From assembly GCA_023442495.1 (NCBI GenBank), contig JAEZZB010000021.1:1-7741 (forward strand): 7,741 nucleotides of DNA, given 5' to 3'. Of this stretch, positions 1 through 6,910 are shown one piece after another. The first letter of the stretch is position 1, and every line of letters begins with the position of its first letter. The stretch is from Bacillota bacterium (GTDB taxonomy: Bacteria; Bacillota; Clostridia; Tissierellales; Peptoniphilaceae). Below the pieces are notes generated by a model that saw only the letters and a list, made by a program, of their open reading frames with translations, ran no database searches and was not told the origin of the DNA. Position numbers and translations under genes: made by a program.

Positions 1-291
1 TGCTTCGCCTCTAAATCCCATTGAATAAATGCTATATAGATCATCAAATTCATCTATTTTGGATGTAGCATGTCTTTCAAATGCAAGCTCTACATCGCCT
101 TTGGGAATGCCGTCTCCGTCATCTGAAACTTTTATATATGATTTACCACCCTTTTTAATCTCTACAATTATATTTTTAGCATTTGCATCAATTGAATTTT
201 CAACTAATTCCTTTATAATTGATGCTGGCCTTTCAACTACTTCTCCGGCAGCAATTTTTTGAATTGTATCATTTGATAAAACTTTAATCAT
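1..291 (-). CDS. mutL: DNA mismatch repair protein MutL, N-terminal 97 residues (cut by window edge)
   Basis: MutL is the ATP-driven coordinator that links mismatch-bound MutS to strand incision and removal. The visible part is the start of the GHKL-type ATPase domain. It shows the opening IAAGEVVERPAS (residues 13-24), motif I KELVENSIDA (27-36) with the putative catalytic Glu28 and Mg-binding Asn32, motif II SDDGDGI (56-62), then ATSKI (75-79) and GFRGEA (92-97), all in MutL order and spacing. The gene continues beyond position 1, so nothing can be said about a C-terminal endonuclease domain. I place the start at the ATG at 291 because AAAGGA (300-305), inside the end of mutS, sits 8 bases ahead of it. 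The in-frame ATG at 300 overlaps that ribosome binding site and is less likely. Only one base separates the mutS stop from this start, so translation is probably coupled to mutS. Identification is secure. Confidence 0.97.
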   Translation of the reverse strand, partial: MIKVLSNDTIQKIAAGEVVERPASIIKELVENSIDANAKNIIVEIKKGGKSYIKVSDDGDGIPKGDVELAFERHATSKIDEFDDLYSIYSMGFRGEA

Positions 292-292
292 G

Positions 293-2890
293 TTAAACAT
301 CCTTTGCTTTATTTATAAATCTATTTAAAGTATCTATTGCTTGTATTGGTGTCATATTTTCTATTTTAGTATTTGATAGTTCTTTAATTAAAATATCTCT
401 TTCAATCTTTATATTTTTATCAGCTATAAAGCTTAATTGATCATTCTCAATTATTTGATTATCGTTTATACTTTCAAGTATAGTATTCGCCCTAAAAATA
501 ATTTCATCTGGAAGTCCCGATAATTTTGCAACTTCTATACCATATGATTTATTTGACGTGCCTTTTACTATTTTTCTTAAAAAAACAATATCTTGATTCG
601 TTTCTTCAATTTCTACTTTTAGATTTTCAACATTTGGAAGCACTTCCTCTAAATCTGTAAGTTCATGATAATGAGTAGCAAATAGAGTTTTAGATTTATT
701 ATTTCTACTCATATATTCAATTATAGATTTAGCGATGCTATATCCATCATTTGTTGATGTGCCCCTTCCAACTTCGTCTAAAATTACAAAACTAGATTCA
801 TCTGCGTTATTTATAATATTAGACATTTCATTCATTTCTACCATAAAAGTGGAATCACCTTTTGCAAGATTATCGGAAGCCCCTATTCTTGTAAATAAAG
901 CATCTGATATTGAAATATCGCACGCAGATGCAGGTACGAATGAGCCAATTTGTGCCATTAATATAATAAGAGCAACTTGTCGCATGTATGTAGATTTTCC
1001 CGCCATATTTGGACCCGTTATTATTTGAATTATCTTATTCTCTTTCCCAAGAAGAGTATCATTTGAAACAAACTCATTCATTCCTAGACTTAGCTCGACA
1101 ACGGGATGTCTTCCAGCTTTAATTCTAAAATAATTTTCTTCATTAAATATCGGTCTTGTATAATTATTATTAATAGCAACTTTTGCGAGGGTATTTATTA
1201 CATCAAGAGTAGAAATTATGTCTGTAACCGCCTTAATTCTCGTTGAATTACTAGAAATTTTATCCCTTATTTCAGTAAATAGTCTATATTCAAGTTCAAT
1301 AATTTCATTTTGGCTACCAAGTATCATTTCTGAAATTTCATTTAATCTGTCGGTAATATATCTTTCACTATTTTTAAGCGTTTGACGTCTAATATAGTGG
1401 TCTGGTACTTTAGAAATCTGAGAATTTGTAACTTCTATATAGTGGCCCGTATTCTTGTTATAACTTACCTTTAATTTGCTAATATTAGTATTTTTTCTCT
1501 CTTCTAATTCGTATTCTAAAAGAAGTTCTTTGCCATGAGTTGAATCATATTTTAATTTATCCAATTGCTCTGAATATAATGGTTTTATAATCTCCCCTTC
1601 AGTAATATTCATGGGTACATCTTCTCTAATAGAATCATTTACTAAATTGAACAAATCTTCTAAAGTGTCAAACTTTTTATACAAATTATTAAAATGTCTA
1701 TTTTCTATACTTCCAAGAATTACTTTTAATTTTGGAAGATTTTCAATCGAATTTCTTAAATTTAATAAATCTCTTGCATTTGCATTTTTAAATGAAATCT
1801 TAGAAAGTATTCTTTCTAAATCATATATGCTCGATAGTATGATAGAAATACTTTCCATTTTGTCGTGATTCAATATAAAATATTCAATCATATCAAGTCT
1901 TATATTAATATCATTTTTATTGATAAGCGGAAATTCTAACCATGAATTTATCTTTCTTGAACCCATTGGCGTATTGCATTTATCGAGTATTGAAAGAAGT
2001 GAATTTCTCTTAGAATTGTCTTGAAGATTTTTGTGAATTTCAAGGTTTTCTCTAGTATGAGCATCTATTTTCATGTATCGAATCGTATCAATATATTTGA
2101 TATTATCGATATGCTCGAGTGTTTCATTTCTAAATAAGTAAATATAATCTAAAAGCATTGAAGATGAAATAACGGAAAATATTTTTTTTATAAAAAATTC
2201 TCTATCAAATCTTCTAAGCTTTTTAGAAATATTTTTAATTATACTTTTAATGTCTAAATTGGCTAAATCTACATATGAAAGTATGATATTGTAATTTTCG
2301 ATGTATGATTTGAACGATTTAAATTCAATCTCTTTATTTAATACAATTTCTTTAGGATTAACTTTTACAATTAAATCTAGCAAATCTCTTTCAATATTCT
2401 GAGAATTGATGATTTCAGTAGTATTAAATTCACCCGTCGTAATGTCGACATAAGAAACTCCAAAAGAATCTTTCGAATTATATATACTTAGTAAGAAATT
2501 ATTTCGACTATCCTTTCCCTCCATATCAATTAAAGTGCCAGGTGTAACTATTCTTACTATATTTCTTTTTACAATTCCCTTTGCTGTTGCAGGATCTTCT
2601 AATTGTTCAACAATACCGACCTTAAAGCCCTTATCTACAAGTCTTGTAATATAGGAAGAAGCTGAATGATGTGGAACTCCAGCCATTGGAACTTTTTCGT
2701 CAAGTCCTGCATCACGTCCTGTTAATACAAGCTCTAGTTCTTTCGCTACAATTAATGCGTCATCCAAAAACATTTCATAGAAATCACCTAGTCTATAAAA
2801 TATTAAAATTTCTCTATTCTCTTTTTTTAAATCGACATATTGCCTCATCATTGGCGTAAGTCTGTCATAATCGATTTTATCTATTAACAT
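293..2890 (-). CDS. mutS: DNA mismatch repair protein MutS
   Basis: MutS recognises base mismatches and small loops after replication and recruits MutL. At 865 residues it is of normal MutS1 length. The mismatch-reading motif GDFYEMF has Phe37 (stacks on the mispaired base) and Glu39. The C-terminal ABC-type ATPase has Walker A GPNMAGKST (626-634), the signature region around STFMVEMNEM, Walker B ending in ILDEVGRG (Asp705-Glu706) and the ATHYHEL motif near 738-744. QLSFI at about 818-822 fits the usual sliding-clamp binding motif, and the tail carries the TPIQAIDTLN stretch typical of MutS1. No key residue is missing, and it is not the MutS2 type since there is no Smr domain and the mismatch domain is present. 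The ATG at 2890 is preceded by AAAGGA and overlaps the upstream transporter stop by 7 bases (ATGTTAA). mutL follows directly, giving the common mutS-mutL order. Confidence 0.99.
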   Translation of the reverse strand: MLIDKIDYDRLTPMMRQYVDLKKENREILIFYRLGDFYEMFLDDALIVAKELELVLTGRDAGLDEKVPMAGVPHHSASSYITRLVDKGFKVGIVEQLEDPATAKGIVKRNIVRIVTPGTLIDMEGKDSRNNFLLSIYNSKDSFGVSYVDITTGEFNTTEIINSQNIERDLLDLIVKVNPKEIVLNKEIEFKSFKSYIENYNIILSYVDLANLDIKSIIKNISKKLRRFDREFFIKKIFSVISSSMLLDYIYLFRNETLEHIDNIKYIDTIRYMKIDAHTRENLEIHKNLQDNSKRNSLLSILDKCNTPMGSRKINSWLEFPLINKNDINIRLDMIEYFILNHDKMESISIILSSIYDLERILSKISFKNANARDLLNLRNSIENLPKLKVILGSIENRHFNNLYKKFDTLEDLFNLVNDSIREDVPMNITEGEIIKPLYSEQLDKLKYDSTHGKELLLEYELEERKNTNISKLKVSYNKNTGHYIEVTNSQISKVPDHYIRRQTLKNSERYITDRLNEISEMILGSQNEIIELEYRLFTEIRDKISSNSTRIKAVTDIISTLDVINTLAKVAINNNYTRPIFNEENYFRIKAGRHPVVELSLGMNEFVSNDTLLGKENKIIQIITGPNMAGKSTYMRQVALIILMAQIGSFVPASACDISISDALFTRIGASDNLAKGDSTFMVEMNEMSNIINNADESSFVILDEVGRGTSTNDGYSIAKSIIEYMSRNNKSKTLFATHYHELTDLEEVLPNVENLKVEIEETNQDIVFLRKIVKGTSNKSYGIEVAKLSGLPDEIIFRANTILESINDNQIIENDQLSFIADKNIKIERDILIKELSNTKIENMTPIQAIDTLNRFINKAKDV

Positions 2891-3813
2891 AATTTTCCTT
2901 TAACATACTTTCTTCTTGTTTTATTAAGTATTATTATTCCAATAATTACAAATAAGAGTCCGACAATTACTCCCCAAGTTATTTCTTCATTAAGAATAAT
3001 TGCACTCAGAAATGTTCCAAAAAATGGAATAAATAGTCTTAAAAATGCAATTTCTGATGCTTTATATTCTTTTAGAACCATATACCAAAGCGTAAAAGCT
3101 GTAGCAGATAAAATACCTCCATATAACAATAATAAAACGGAATTAAATGTAAATACTAGTGAGGATTTTAACATAAAATATCCAATTAGCATGAGAAGAA
3201 TACCACCATATAAGAATTGACCACTAGATTGTGCAAATGCTGAAAATGAATTAGATTTCTTTTTTACATAGATTGTTCCTATTGCTCCAAGTGCAGCATT
3301 TATAAACATAAAACCTTCACCAATTAAAGTAAAATTCCAATTAAATTCTTTATTAAAATTTGCAATTATTACTCCTAGAAGTCCTAATATTATAGCAATA
3401 AATTTATATAGATCAAATCTTTCATCTAAAAAGAAGTGTGAAAAAATTACTACTAAAAATGTTGACGAAGAAGTCAATATTGCCGCTTTCATACCACTTG
3501 TATTTCCTGTTCCTATATAAAAGAATAGATAACCTAAAGTAGTAACAATAATCCCCAGTTTTAATAAATATGGAAATTTTATAATCATTTGATTTACATT
3601 CTTTCTATCAAATATAAACATAAGCATAAGTACAAGTATACCAGCAATTGTAAATCTAATACCAGCAACAAAAATCATTGCAAAGTAGTCACCACCTTGT
3701 ATATTTAGCTCTCTATATGTTAATTTAATAGCTGGAAATGCTGAACCCCATAAAAACATACATAAAATTGAAATAACATATGCTAACCATTTATTCCTTA
3801 ATAATTTCTGCAA
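2884..3813 (-). CDS. EamA/DMT-superfamily transporter (10 TM, RhaT/YdcZ-like permease)
   Basis: This is a small-molecule permease of the drug/metabolite transporter superfamily; the substrate cannot be told from sequence. The 309 residues form about ten hydrophobic segments in two similar halves (EamA repeats, roughly 12-150 and 163-299). Family-like features include LWGSAFPAIK near the first helix, the TSSSTFLVVIFSHFFLDERF stretch at the end of repeat 1, with its glutamate-bearing loop, and the matching FIPFFGTFLSAIILNEEIT of repeat 2. The start is a TTG at 3811-3813, chosen because a strong GGGAGGAG ribosome binding site lies 4 bases ahead and no ATG is available before the first membrane helix. 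It is the first gene of the operon: its last codons overlap the start of mutS, so a transporter gene is translationally coupled to mismatch repair. It has its own promoter at 3851-3880. Family membership is secure, but substrate and direction of transport are unknown. Confidence 0.93.
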   Translation of the reverse strand: MQKLLRNKWLAYVISILCMFLWGSAFPAIKLTYRELNIQGGDYFAMIFVAGIRFTIAGILVLMLMFIFDRKNVNQMIIKFPYLLKLGIIVTTLGYLFFYIGTGNTSGMKAAILTSSSTFLVVIFSHFFLDERFDLYKFIAIILGLLGVIIANFNKEFNWNFTLIGEGFMFINAALGAIGTIYVKKKSNSFSAFAQSSGQFLYGGILLMLIGYFMLKSSLVFTFNSVLLLLYGGILSATAFTLWYMVLKEYKASEIAFLRLFIPFFGTFLSAIILNEEITWGVIVGLLFVIIGIIILNKTRRKYVKGKLC

Positions 3814-3817
3814 TTAA

Positions 3818-3825
3818 CTCCTCCC
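3818..3825 (-). promoter_or_regulatory. Ribosome binding site deciding a TTG start
   Basis: GGGAGGAG on the minus strand lies 4 bases ahead of TTG at 3811-3813. It supports the TTG as the true start of the EamA transporter, where there is no ATG at the expected N terminus. Confidence 0.8.
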
Positions 3826-3850
3826 TGATTTAATTAAGTATCTTATATAT

Positions 3851-3880
3851 ATTATATCATTGAAATAAAGCATTTAACAA
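3851..3880 (-). promoter_or_regulatory. Sigma-A type promoter of the transporter-mutS-mutL operon
   Basis: On the minus strand a -35 box TTGTTA (3875-3880) and a perfect -10 box TATAAT (3851-3856) are 18 bases apart. The -10 is preceded by TG one base upstream (TGaTATAAT), an extended -10. The predicted transcription start near 3844 gives a leader of about 30 bases before the TTG start. The promoter lies just downstream of the gap terminator, so the mutS operon seems insulated from glycolytic gene expression. Confidence 0.65.
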
Positions 3881-3886
3881 ATACTA

Positions 3887-3921
3887 AATTAAAAAGAGAA
3901 ACTCAAATAGAGTTTCTCTTT
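3887..3921 (-). terminator. Rho-independent terminator of the GAPDH gene
   Basis: There is a perfect 12-base-pair stem, AAAGAGAAACTC (3893-3904) against GAGTTTCTCTTT (3910-3921), with a 5-base loop. Read on the minus strand it is followed by a T-rich run (CTCTTTTTAATTT). It begins about 23 bases after the GAPDH stop codon and ends ahead of the next promoter. On the plus strand the stem is followed by an A-rich stretch and would not work as well. Confidence 0.9.
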
Positions 3922-3944
3922 AATGAAACATATTAAATACTATT

Positions 3945-4940
3945 TTATAAATTTGCCATGTATTCTAATGTATGAATCATGTTTCCTGTGAAACCATATT
4001 CATTATCATACCATGAAACAGTCTTAACTAATTGTTCACCTTCTTCACCAACCATAATCTTTGTTTGTGTTGCATCGAATACTGAACCAGCTGGAACGCC
4101 GATAATATCAGAGGAAACAATTTCATCTGTATTATATAAGAATGCTTCGCTAGCATATTTCTTCATAGCTTCATTAACTTCTTCTACAGTAACTTCTTTA
4201 TTTAATACAGAATATAATTCAACTACTGAACCTGTAATTACAGGAACTCTTAATGCTGTTCCGTCAATTCTTCCGTTTAATGATGGAATTACTTTACCTA
4301 CAGCTTTTGCAGCGCCAGTTGATGCTGGAATAATATTTTGAGCAGCAGCTCTACTCTTTCTTCCACCAGGAGCATCTTGTGTTCCTTGTGTAGCTGTATA
4401 AGCATGGATAGTTGACATTAAAGCTCTATCTACACCAAATTCTTTGTCTAAAACATTTACCATTGGAGCTAAGCAGTTTGTTGTACATGAAGCTGCGGAA
4501 ACTATTTTATCTTCTGCAGTTAAAATATCATGATTTACACCAAATACTATAGTCTTTAAATCACCTTTTGCTGGAGCAGAGATTAATACTCTCTTAGCAC
4601 CTGCATCGATATGAGCTTGCGCTTTATCTACTGATACATAGAAACCTGTACATTCTAATACGATATCGATTCCTAATTCTCCCCATGGTAATTTTGAAGC
4701 GTCTTTTTCAGCATAAGATTTGATAGCTTTACCATCTACTACTAAATCATCATTTTCAACTGCTACAGTATAAGGGAATCTTCCTTGTGCTGTATCATAT
4801 TTTAATAAATATGCTAAATCGTCATTATCAGTTAAATCGTTGATAGCTACAACTTCTAATTCTGTATCTGATTCTAAGATTCTTCTTAAAGCTAAACGAC
4901 CGATACGACCGAAACCATTAATTGCTACTTTTATTGACAT
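3945..4940 (-). CDS. gap: Glyceraldehyde-3-phosphate dehydrogenase, type I (NAD-dependent)
   Basis: This cytoplasmic glycolytic enzyme oxidises and phosphorylates glyceraldehyde 3-phosphate to 1,3-bisphosphoglycerate with NAD+. At 331 residues it is near the usual 330-340. It shows the Rossmann motif NGFGRIGR (8-15), Asp35 after the second strand (favouring NAD over NADP), the active site ASCTTNC (150-156) with nucleophile Cys152, general base His179, STGAAKAV (207-214), and the C-terminal SWYDNEYGF (309-317). The S-loop between His179 and the QNIIP segment (TQDAPGGRKSRAAA) looks 2-3 residues shorter than in E. coli or B. subtilis enzymes as I recall them, and RVPVITGS (231-238) differs from the commoner RVPTPTGS-like form. 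The ATG at 4940 follows AAAGGAGA at good spacing. The gene stands alone, with its own promoter and strong terminator, and lacks adjacent pgk, tpi or a cggR-type regulator inside the window. GC is a little higher than in its neighbours, as expected for a highly expressed gene. Confidence 0.98.
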   Translation of the reverse strand: MSIKVAINGFGRIGRLALRRILESDTELEVVAINDLTDNDDLAYLLKYDTAQGRFPYTVAVENDDLVVDGKAIKSYAEKDASKLPWGELGIDIVLECTGFYVSVDKAQAHIDAGAKRVLISAPAKGDLKTIVFGVNHDILTAEDKIVSAASCTTNCLAPMVNVLDKEFGVDRALMSTIHAYTATQGTQDAPGGRKSRAAAQNIIPASTGAAKAVGKVIPSLNGRIDGTALRVPVITGSVVELYSVLNKEVTVEEVNEAMKKYASEAFLYNTDEIVSSDIIGVPAGSVFDATQTKIMVGEEGEQLVKTVSWYDNEYGFTGNMIHTLEYMANL

Positions 4941-4975
4941 AATATTTCTCCTTTTATATTATTATTACAAATACT

Positions 4976-5004
4976 ATTTTATACCTAAGTTAAAAATTTT
5001 TCAA
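4976..5004 (-). promoter_or_regulatory. gap: Candidate promoter of the GAPDH gene
   Basis: On the minus strand TTGAAA (4999-5004) is followed after 17 bases by TAAAAT (4976-4981), which lies within TATAAAAT; read as TATAAA the spacing would be 15. The predicted start gives a leader of about 30 bases. The surrounding gap 4941-5139 is extremely AT-rich, so chance matches are possible. No other feature was found in this gap, and no convincing terminator for the upstream D,D-peptidase gene. Confidence 0.45.
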
Positions 5005-5139
5005 ATTTTATATAAAATTTTTGCAAATTTTAATTTTCATCATTAAATTTAAATAAATAAATGTACCAATATTCCTTTAGTATAATAGTATTAATTTTTT
5101 TATTTCAATAATAAAGCTTATAAAAACTCACATATTATT

Positions 5140-6249
5140 TTATTGATTTGAATTATCAATCAAATTTAACAAATGATTTACATCTGAATATCTATTATAG
5201 TCACTATCTGAACCTAATGAAATTATTATATATTCTTTTCCATTACTTTCATAAAGTATATCTAAATTATAGGTACTGTCCACTGTACCTGTTTTGATGC
5301 CCTTTACATTAGGGCTATAAAAATCAGTATTATTGTCTAAAAATAAATTTGTGTTCTTCCATGTTTGAATTCCACCATAAGGTAAAGTGGCCGAATATGA
5401 AGCTTGATAAATTATATCTCTAAACCAATTATTTTTTAATAAATTTACAGTTACTCGTTTGATATCACTTACACTTGATTTTGCATTATAATCAAAACCT
5501 GATGGAACATATAAAGAAGTTGAACCATACTTATTTCGCTTTAAATATTTATCAAACTCTTTAAAAAAAGCATTTATTCTTTCATCAAAACTTTGAGCAT
5601 TTGGATTTATTTTATTCCCTGTTGCTTCTGCAATTACATAAGCAGCATCATTTCCTGACGGAACCAACATAGCCGCATATAAATTTTCTACTGAGTATTC
5701 TTGAATTGCAATATATGCCATTGAGGAGCCTTCTTTTACACTATTTATGGCTTCATATGATGGAATTAAAATTTCATCTAAATCTAAATAATTTGTAGAA
5801 AAATCAATAACAAAAAGTTTTGCGATACTTGCTGGAAGTACTCTATCATTTGGATTTTTAGCAAATATAATTTCATCATTTGATAAGTCAATTGCAAGCA
5901 TAGAATGTGCATTATATTCATAACCATCATCAATATCATATTTTTTATTTTCGTCAATTAAAAATTCATTTGGTGTTGAATCATTAGATTCTGATGAATT
6001 ATTTTCATTTGCATCATTTTTATTCTCATTAATATCAGAATTTTTGCTATCTACTAATATATTTCTTTTATCAGCATTATTTTCATTTCTTGATAATTTA
6101 TTTGAATTAATTAATTTAATACCTTGATATGTAGTAAATAAAACAAACAATATAATTAATGAAAATTTTATATTTGCAATAATTCTTTTTTTTCTTCTTA
6201 TTTTTCTTTTTCTTTTTTTCTCATTTAATCTTATTTGTCTATTGTTCAT
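5140..6249 (-). CDS. Membrane-anchored serine-type D-alanyl-D-alanine carboxypeptidase (peptidase S11, low-molecular-mass PBP)
   Basis: Likely trims the terminal D-alanine from peptidoglycan stem peptides outside the cell, thereby controlling cross-linking. All three penicillin-binding motifs are present in order: SIAK (Ser141 nucleophile, Lys144), SGN (198-200) and KTG (319-321). The architecture is unusual for the family. A very basic cytoplasmic N terminus (residues 9-23, almost all Lys/Arg) precedes one hydrophobic segment (about 26-44). A 65-residue linker rich in Asn, Asp, Glu and Ser follows, then the catalytic domain from about 110. There is no obvious cleavable signal peptide, and the protein ends soon after the catalytic domain, with no room for the PBP5-type C-terminal domain and amphipathic anchor. 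It therefore probably sits as an N-in, C-out membrane protein. The ATG at 6249 has only a weak AGAGAG-like site at long spacing, so expression may be modest. A beta-lactamase function is less likely given the S11-like motif context. Activity on D-Ala-D-Ala is inferred from the family. Confidence 0.9.
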   Translation of the reverse strand: MNNRQIRLNEKKRKRKIRRKKRIIANIKFSLIILFVLFTTYQGIKLINSNKLSRNENNADKRNILVDSKNSDINENKNDANENNSSESNDSTPNEFLIDENKKYDIDDGYEYNAHSMLAIDLSNDEIIFAKNPNDRVLPASIAKLFVIDFSTNYLDLDEILIPSYEAINSVKEGSSMAYIAIQEYSVENLYAAMLVPSGNDAAYVIAEATGNKINPNAQSFDERINAFFKEFDKYLKRNKYGSTSLYVPSGFDYNAKSSVSDIKRVTVNLLKNNWFRDIIYQASYSATLPYGGIQTWKNTNLFLDNNTDFYSPNVKGIKTGTVDSTYNLDILYESNGKEYIIISLGSDSDYNRYSDVNHLLNLIDNSNQ

Positions 6250-6285
6250 ATATTATATATCTCTCTTTAATAAATATATATATAT

Positions 6286-6314
6286 ATTATATATTTTTTT
6301 CTTAAATAAATAAA
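6286..6314 (-). promoter_or_regulatory. Weak candidate promoter for the D,D-peptidase gene
   Basis: A perfect TATAAT lies at 6286-6291 on the minus strand, with a poor -35 (TTTATT, 6309-6314) 17 bases upstream, about 37 bases before the ATG. The region is an AT-repeat tract (alternating TA from 6275 to 6293), where such matches arise easily. Confidence 0.28.
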
Positions 6315-6332
6315 TATAAAAAAGAGACAAAT

Positions 6333-6381
6333 ATGAACTGAACCCCAAAATCCGGAATACGGATTTTGGGGTTCAATTCAT
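6333..6381 (-). terminator. Long inverted repeat, candidate terminator of the LytTR/DUF3021 operon
   Basis: A perfect 16-base-pair stem joins 6339-6354 (TGAACCCCAAAATCCG) and 6360-6375 around a GAATA loop. After one C-A mismatch it continues for five more pairs (6333-6337 with 6377-6381). Read on the minus strand it is followed 9 bases later by a CTCTTTTTT run (6319-6327), so it could end transcription from the DUF3021 gene, whose stop lies about 95 bases upstream. The T-run starts later than in an ideal terminator, and the stem is longer and more GC-rich than the gap terminator. A dispersed intergenic repeat or small mobile palindrome is the alternative. Confidence 0.5.
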
Positions 6382-6396
6382 TTCTAATCGTCTTTT

Positions 6397-6480
6397 CTAA
6401 ATGTTATACATTTCTATATTACATTTTAGTTTTACGTTTCTTATATATCTTTCCATGTAATCCCAGTCTGAATTGTTATA
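6397..6480 (-). pseudogene. Possible remnant of a lost gene (C-terminal tail only)
   Basis: Just after the DUF3021 gene, in the +1 frame, an open stretch reads YNNSDWDYMERYIRNVK and then about ten more residues to a TAG at 6397-6399. It has no ribosome binding site or plausible start, yet its composition (Trp, Asp, Glu, Met, Tyr, Cys in an amphipathic pattern) is less like random AT-rich noise than its surroundings. The DWxYMExYI pattern reminds me of the last residues of some restriction specificity subunits, but this is from memory and weak. It may be only a chance open frame of about 34 codons. Confidence 0.2.
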
Positions 6481-6901
6481 ACTTTTTGTTGATTTTTTTT
6501 ATCATATTTTTCTCATAAAGATAAAAGATGTAGGCTATTAATAAATACATACCAACAAAGATGGTGACGGAAATTACAATAGAGAAATCATAATTAAACC
6601 ACTTTAGGTAAAGACCTGCAAAGATAAAATAGACAAACATTGCACAAAAGTGGATGCTTTGATTTAAATAAGTTGCCCTATTTTTATTTTTGAAAATTTC
6701 TCCCATTAGGACAGATACTAAACCAAAGCCACCGTAAACTAGGTATTGGATAATTTTTGCATAACCTAGTCCATGACTTGCTACAAATTCAGATACTCCA
6801 ACAATATTTTCTTTAATTATCATAGATAAAACTGCCTCGATTAAGGCGCCTATTCCTACACCTACTAAAAATCCAACTAACAAATCTTTAATTTTTTTCA
6901 T
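6476..6901 (-). CDS. DUF3021-type four-helix membrane protein, partner of a LytTR regulator
   Basis: The 141-residue protein is almost entirely four membrane helices (about 7-29, 50-70, 82-100 and 107-129), with short loops and a basic C-terminal tail (KKINKK), which suggests both ends in the cytoplasm. Length, helix pattern and position directly behind a standalone LytTR gene fit the DUF3021 family. In streptococcal LytTR regulatory systems such as HdrRM and BrsRM, a small membrane protein encoded next to the regulator holds it inactive. By analogy this protein may restrain or sense for its LytTR neighbour; that role is inference. The ATG at 6901 has AAGGAGG 4 bases ahead, and this site overlaps the LytTR stop codon (TAAGGAGG), so the two are translationally coupled with a 9-base gap. 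No enzyme motif is visible. Family assignment is from pattern recognition and could be confirmed by a profile search. Confidence 0.8.
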   Translation of the reverse strand: MKKIKDLLVGFLVGVGIGALIEAVLSMIIKENIVGVSEFVASHGLGYAKIIQYLVYGGFGLVSVLMGEIFKNKNRATYLNQSIHFCAMFVYFIFAGLYLKWFNYDFSIVISVTIFVGMYLLIAYIFYLYEKNMIKKINKKL

Positions 6902-6910
6902 AAGTCCTCC

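Noticed and set aside
29..262. 77-codon open frame on the plus strand
   Set aside because: It is the antisense shadow of the mutL start, whose minus-strand reading shows all MutL ATPase motifs.
298..300. Upstream in-frame ATG for mutL, adding three residues
   Set aside because: It overlaps the AAAGGA site that is 8 bases from the ATG at 291, and MutL proteins normally begin close to the IxVL segment.
735..1028. 97-codon open frame on the plus strand
   Set aside because: It is antisense to the MutS ATPase domain, with no start signal; the same holds for the plus-strand frames at 1611-1868 and 2671-2859.
3979..4341. 120-codon open frame on the plus strand
   Set aside because: It lies wholly antisense inside the GAPDH gene, has no ribosome binding site and no family-like motif; it mirrors the codon bias of the real gene.
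4840..5046. 68-codon plus-strand frame running from GAPDH into the upstream gap
   Set aside because: It begins inside GAPDH without a ribosome binding site and ends in AT-rich noncoding DNA holding the gap promoter; the residues are low-complexity Tyr/Lys/Phe.
5101..5153. Possible terminator hairpin after the D,D-peptidase gene (TCAATAA/TTATTGA)
   Set aside because: The stem is only 7 A/T-rich pairs with a long loop, and on the minus strand it is followed by a run of A rather than T.
6273..6300. Alternating TA tract as a simple-sequence repeat or phase-variable switch
   Set aside because: It is short and interrupted, and it lies between a weak promoter and start in very AT-rich DNA; nothing beyond composition supports phase variation.
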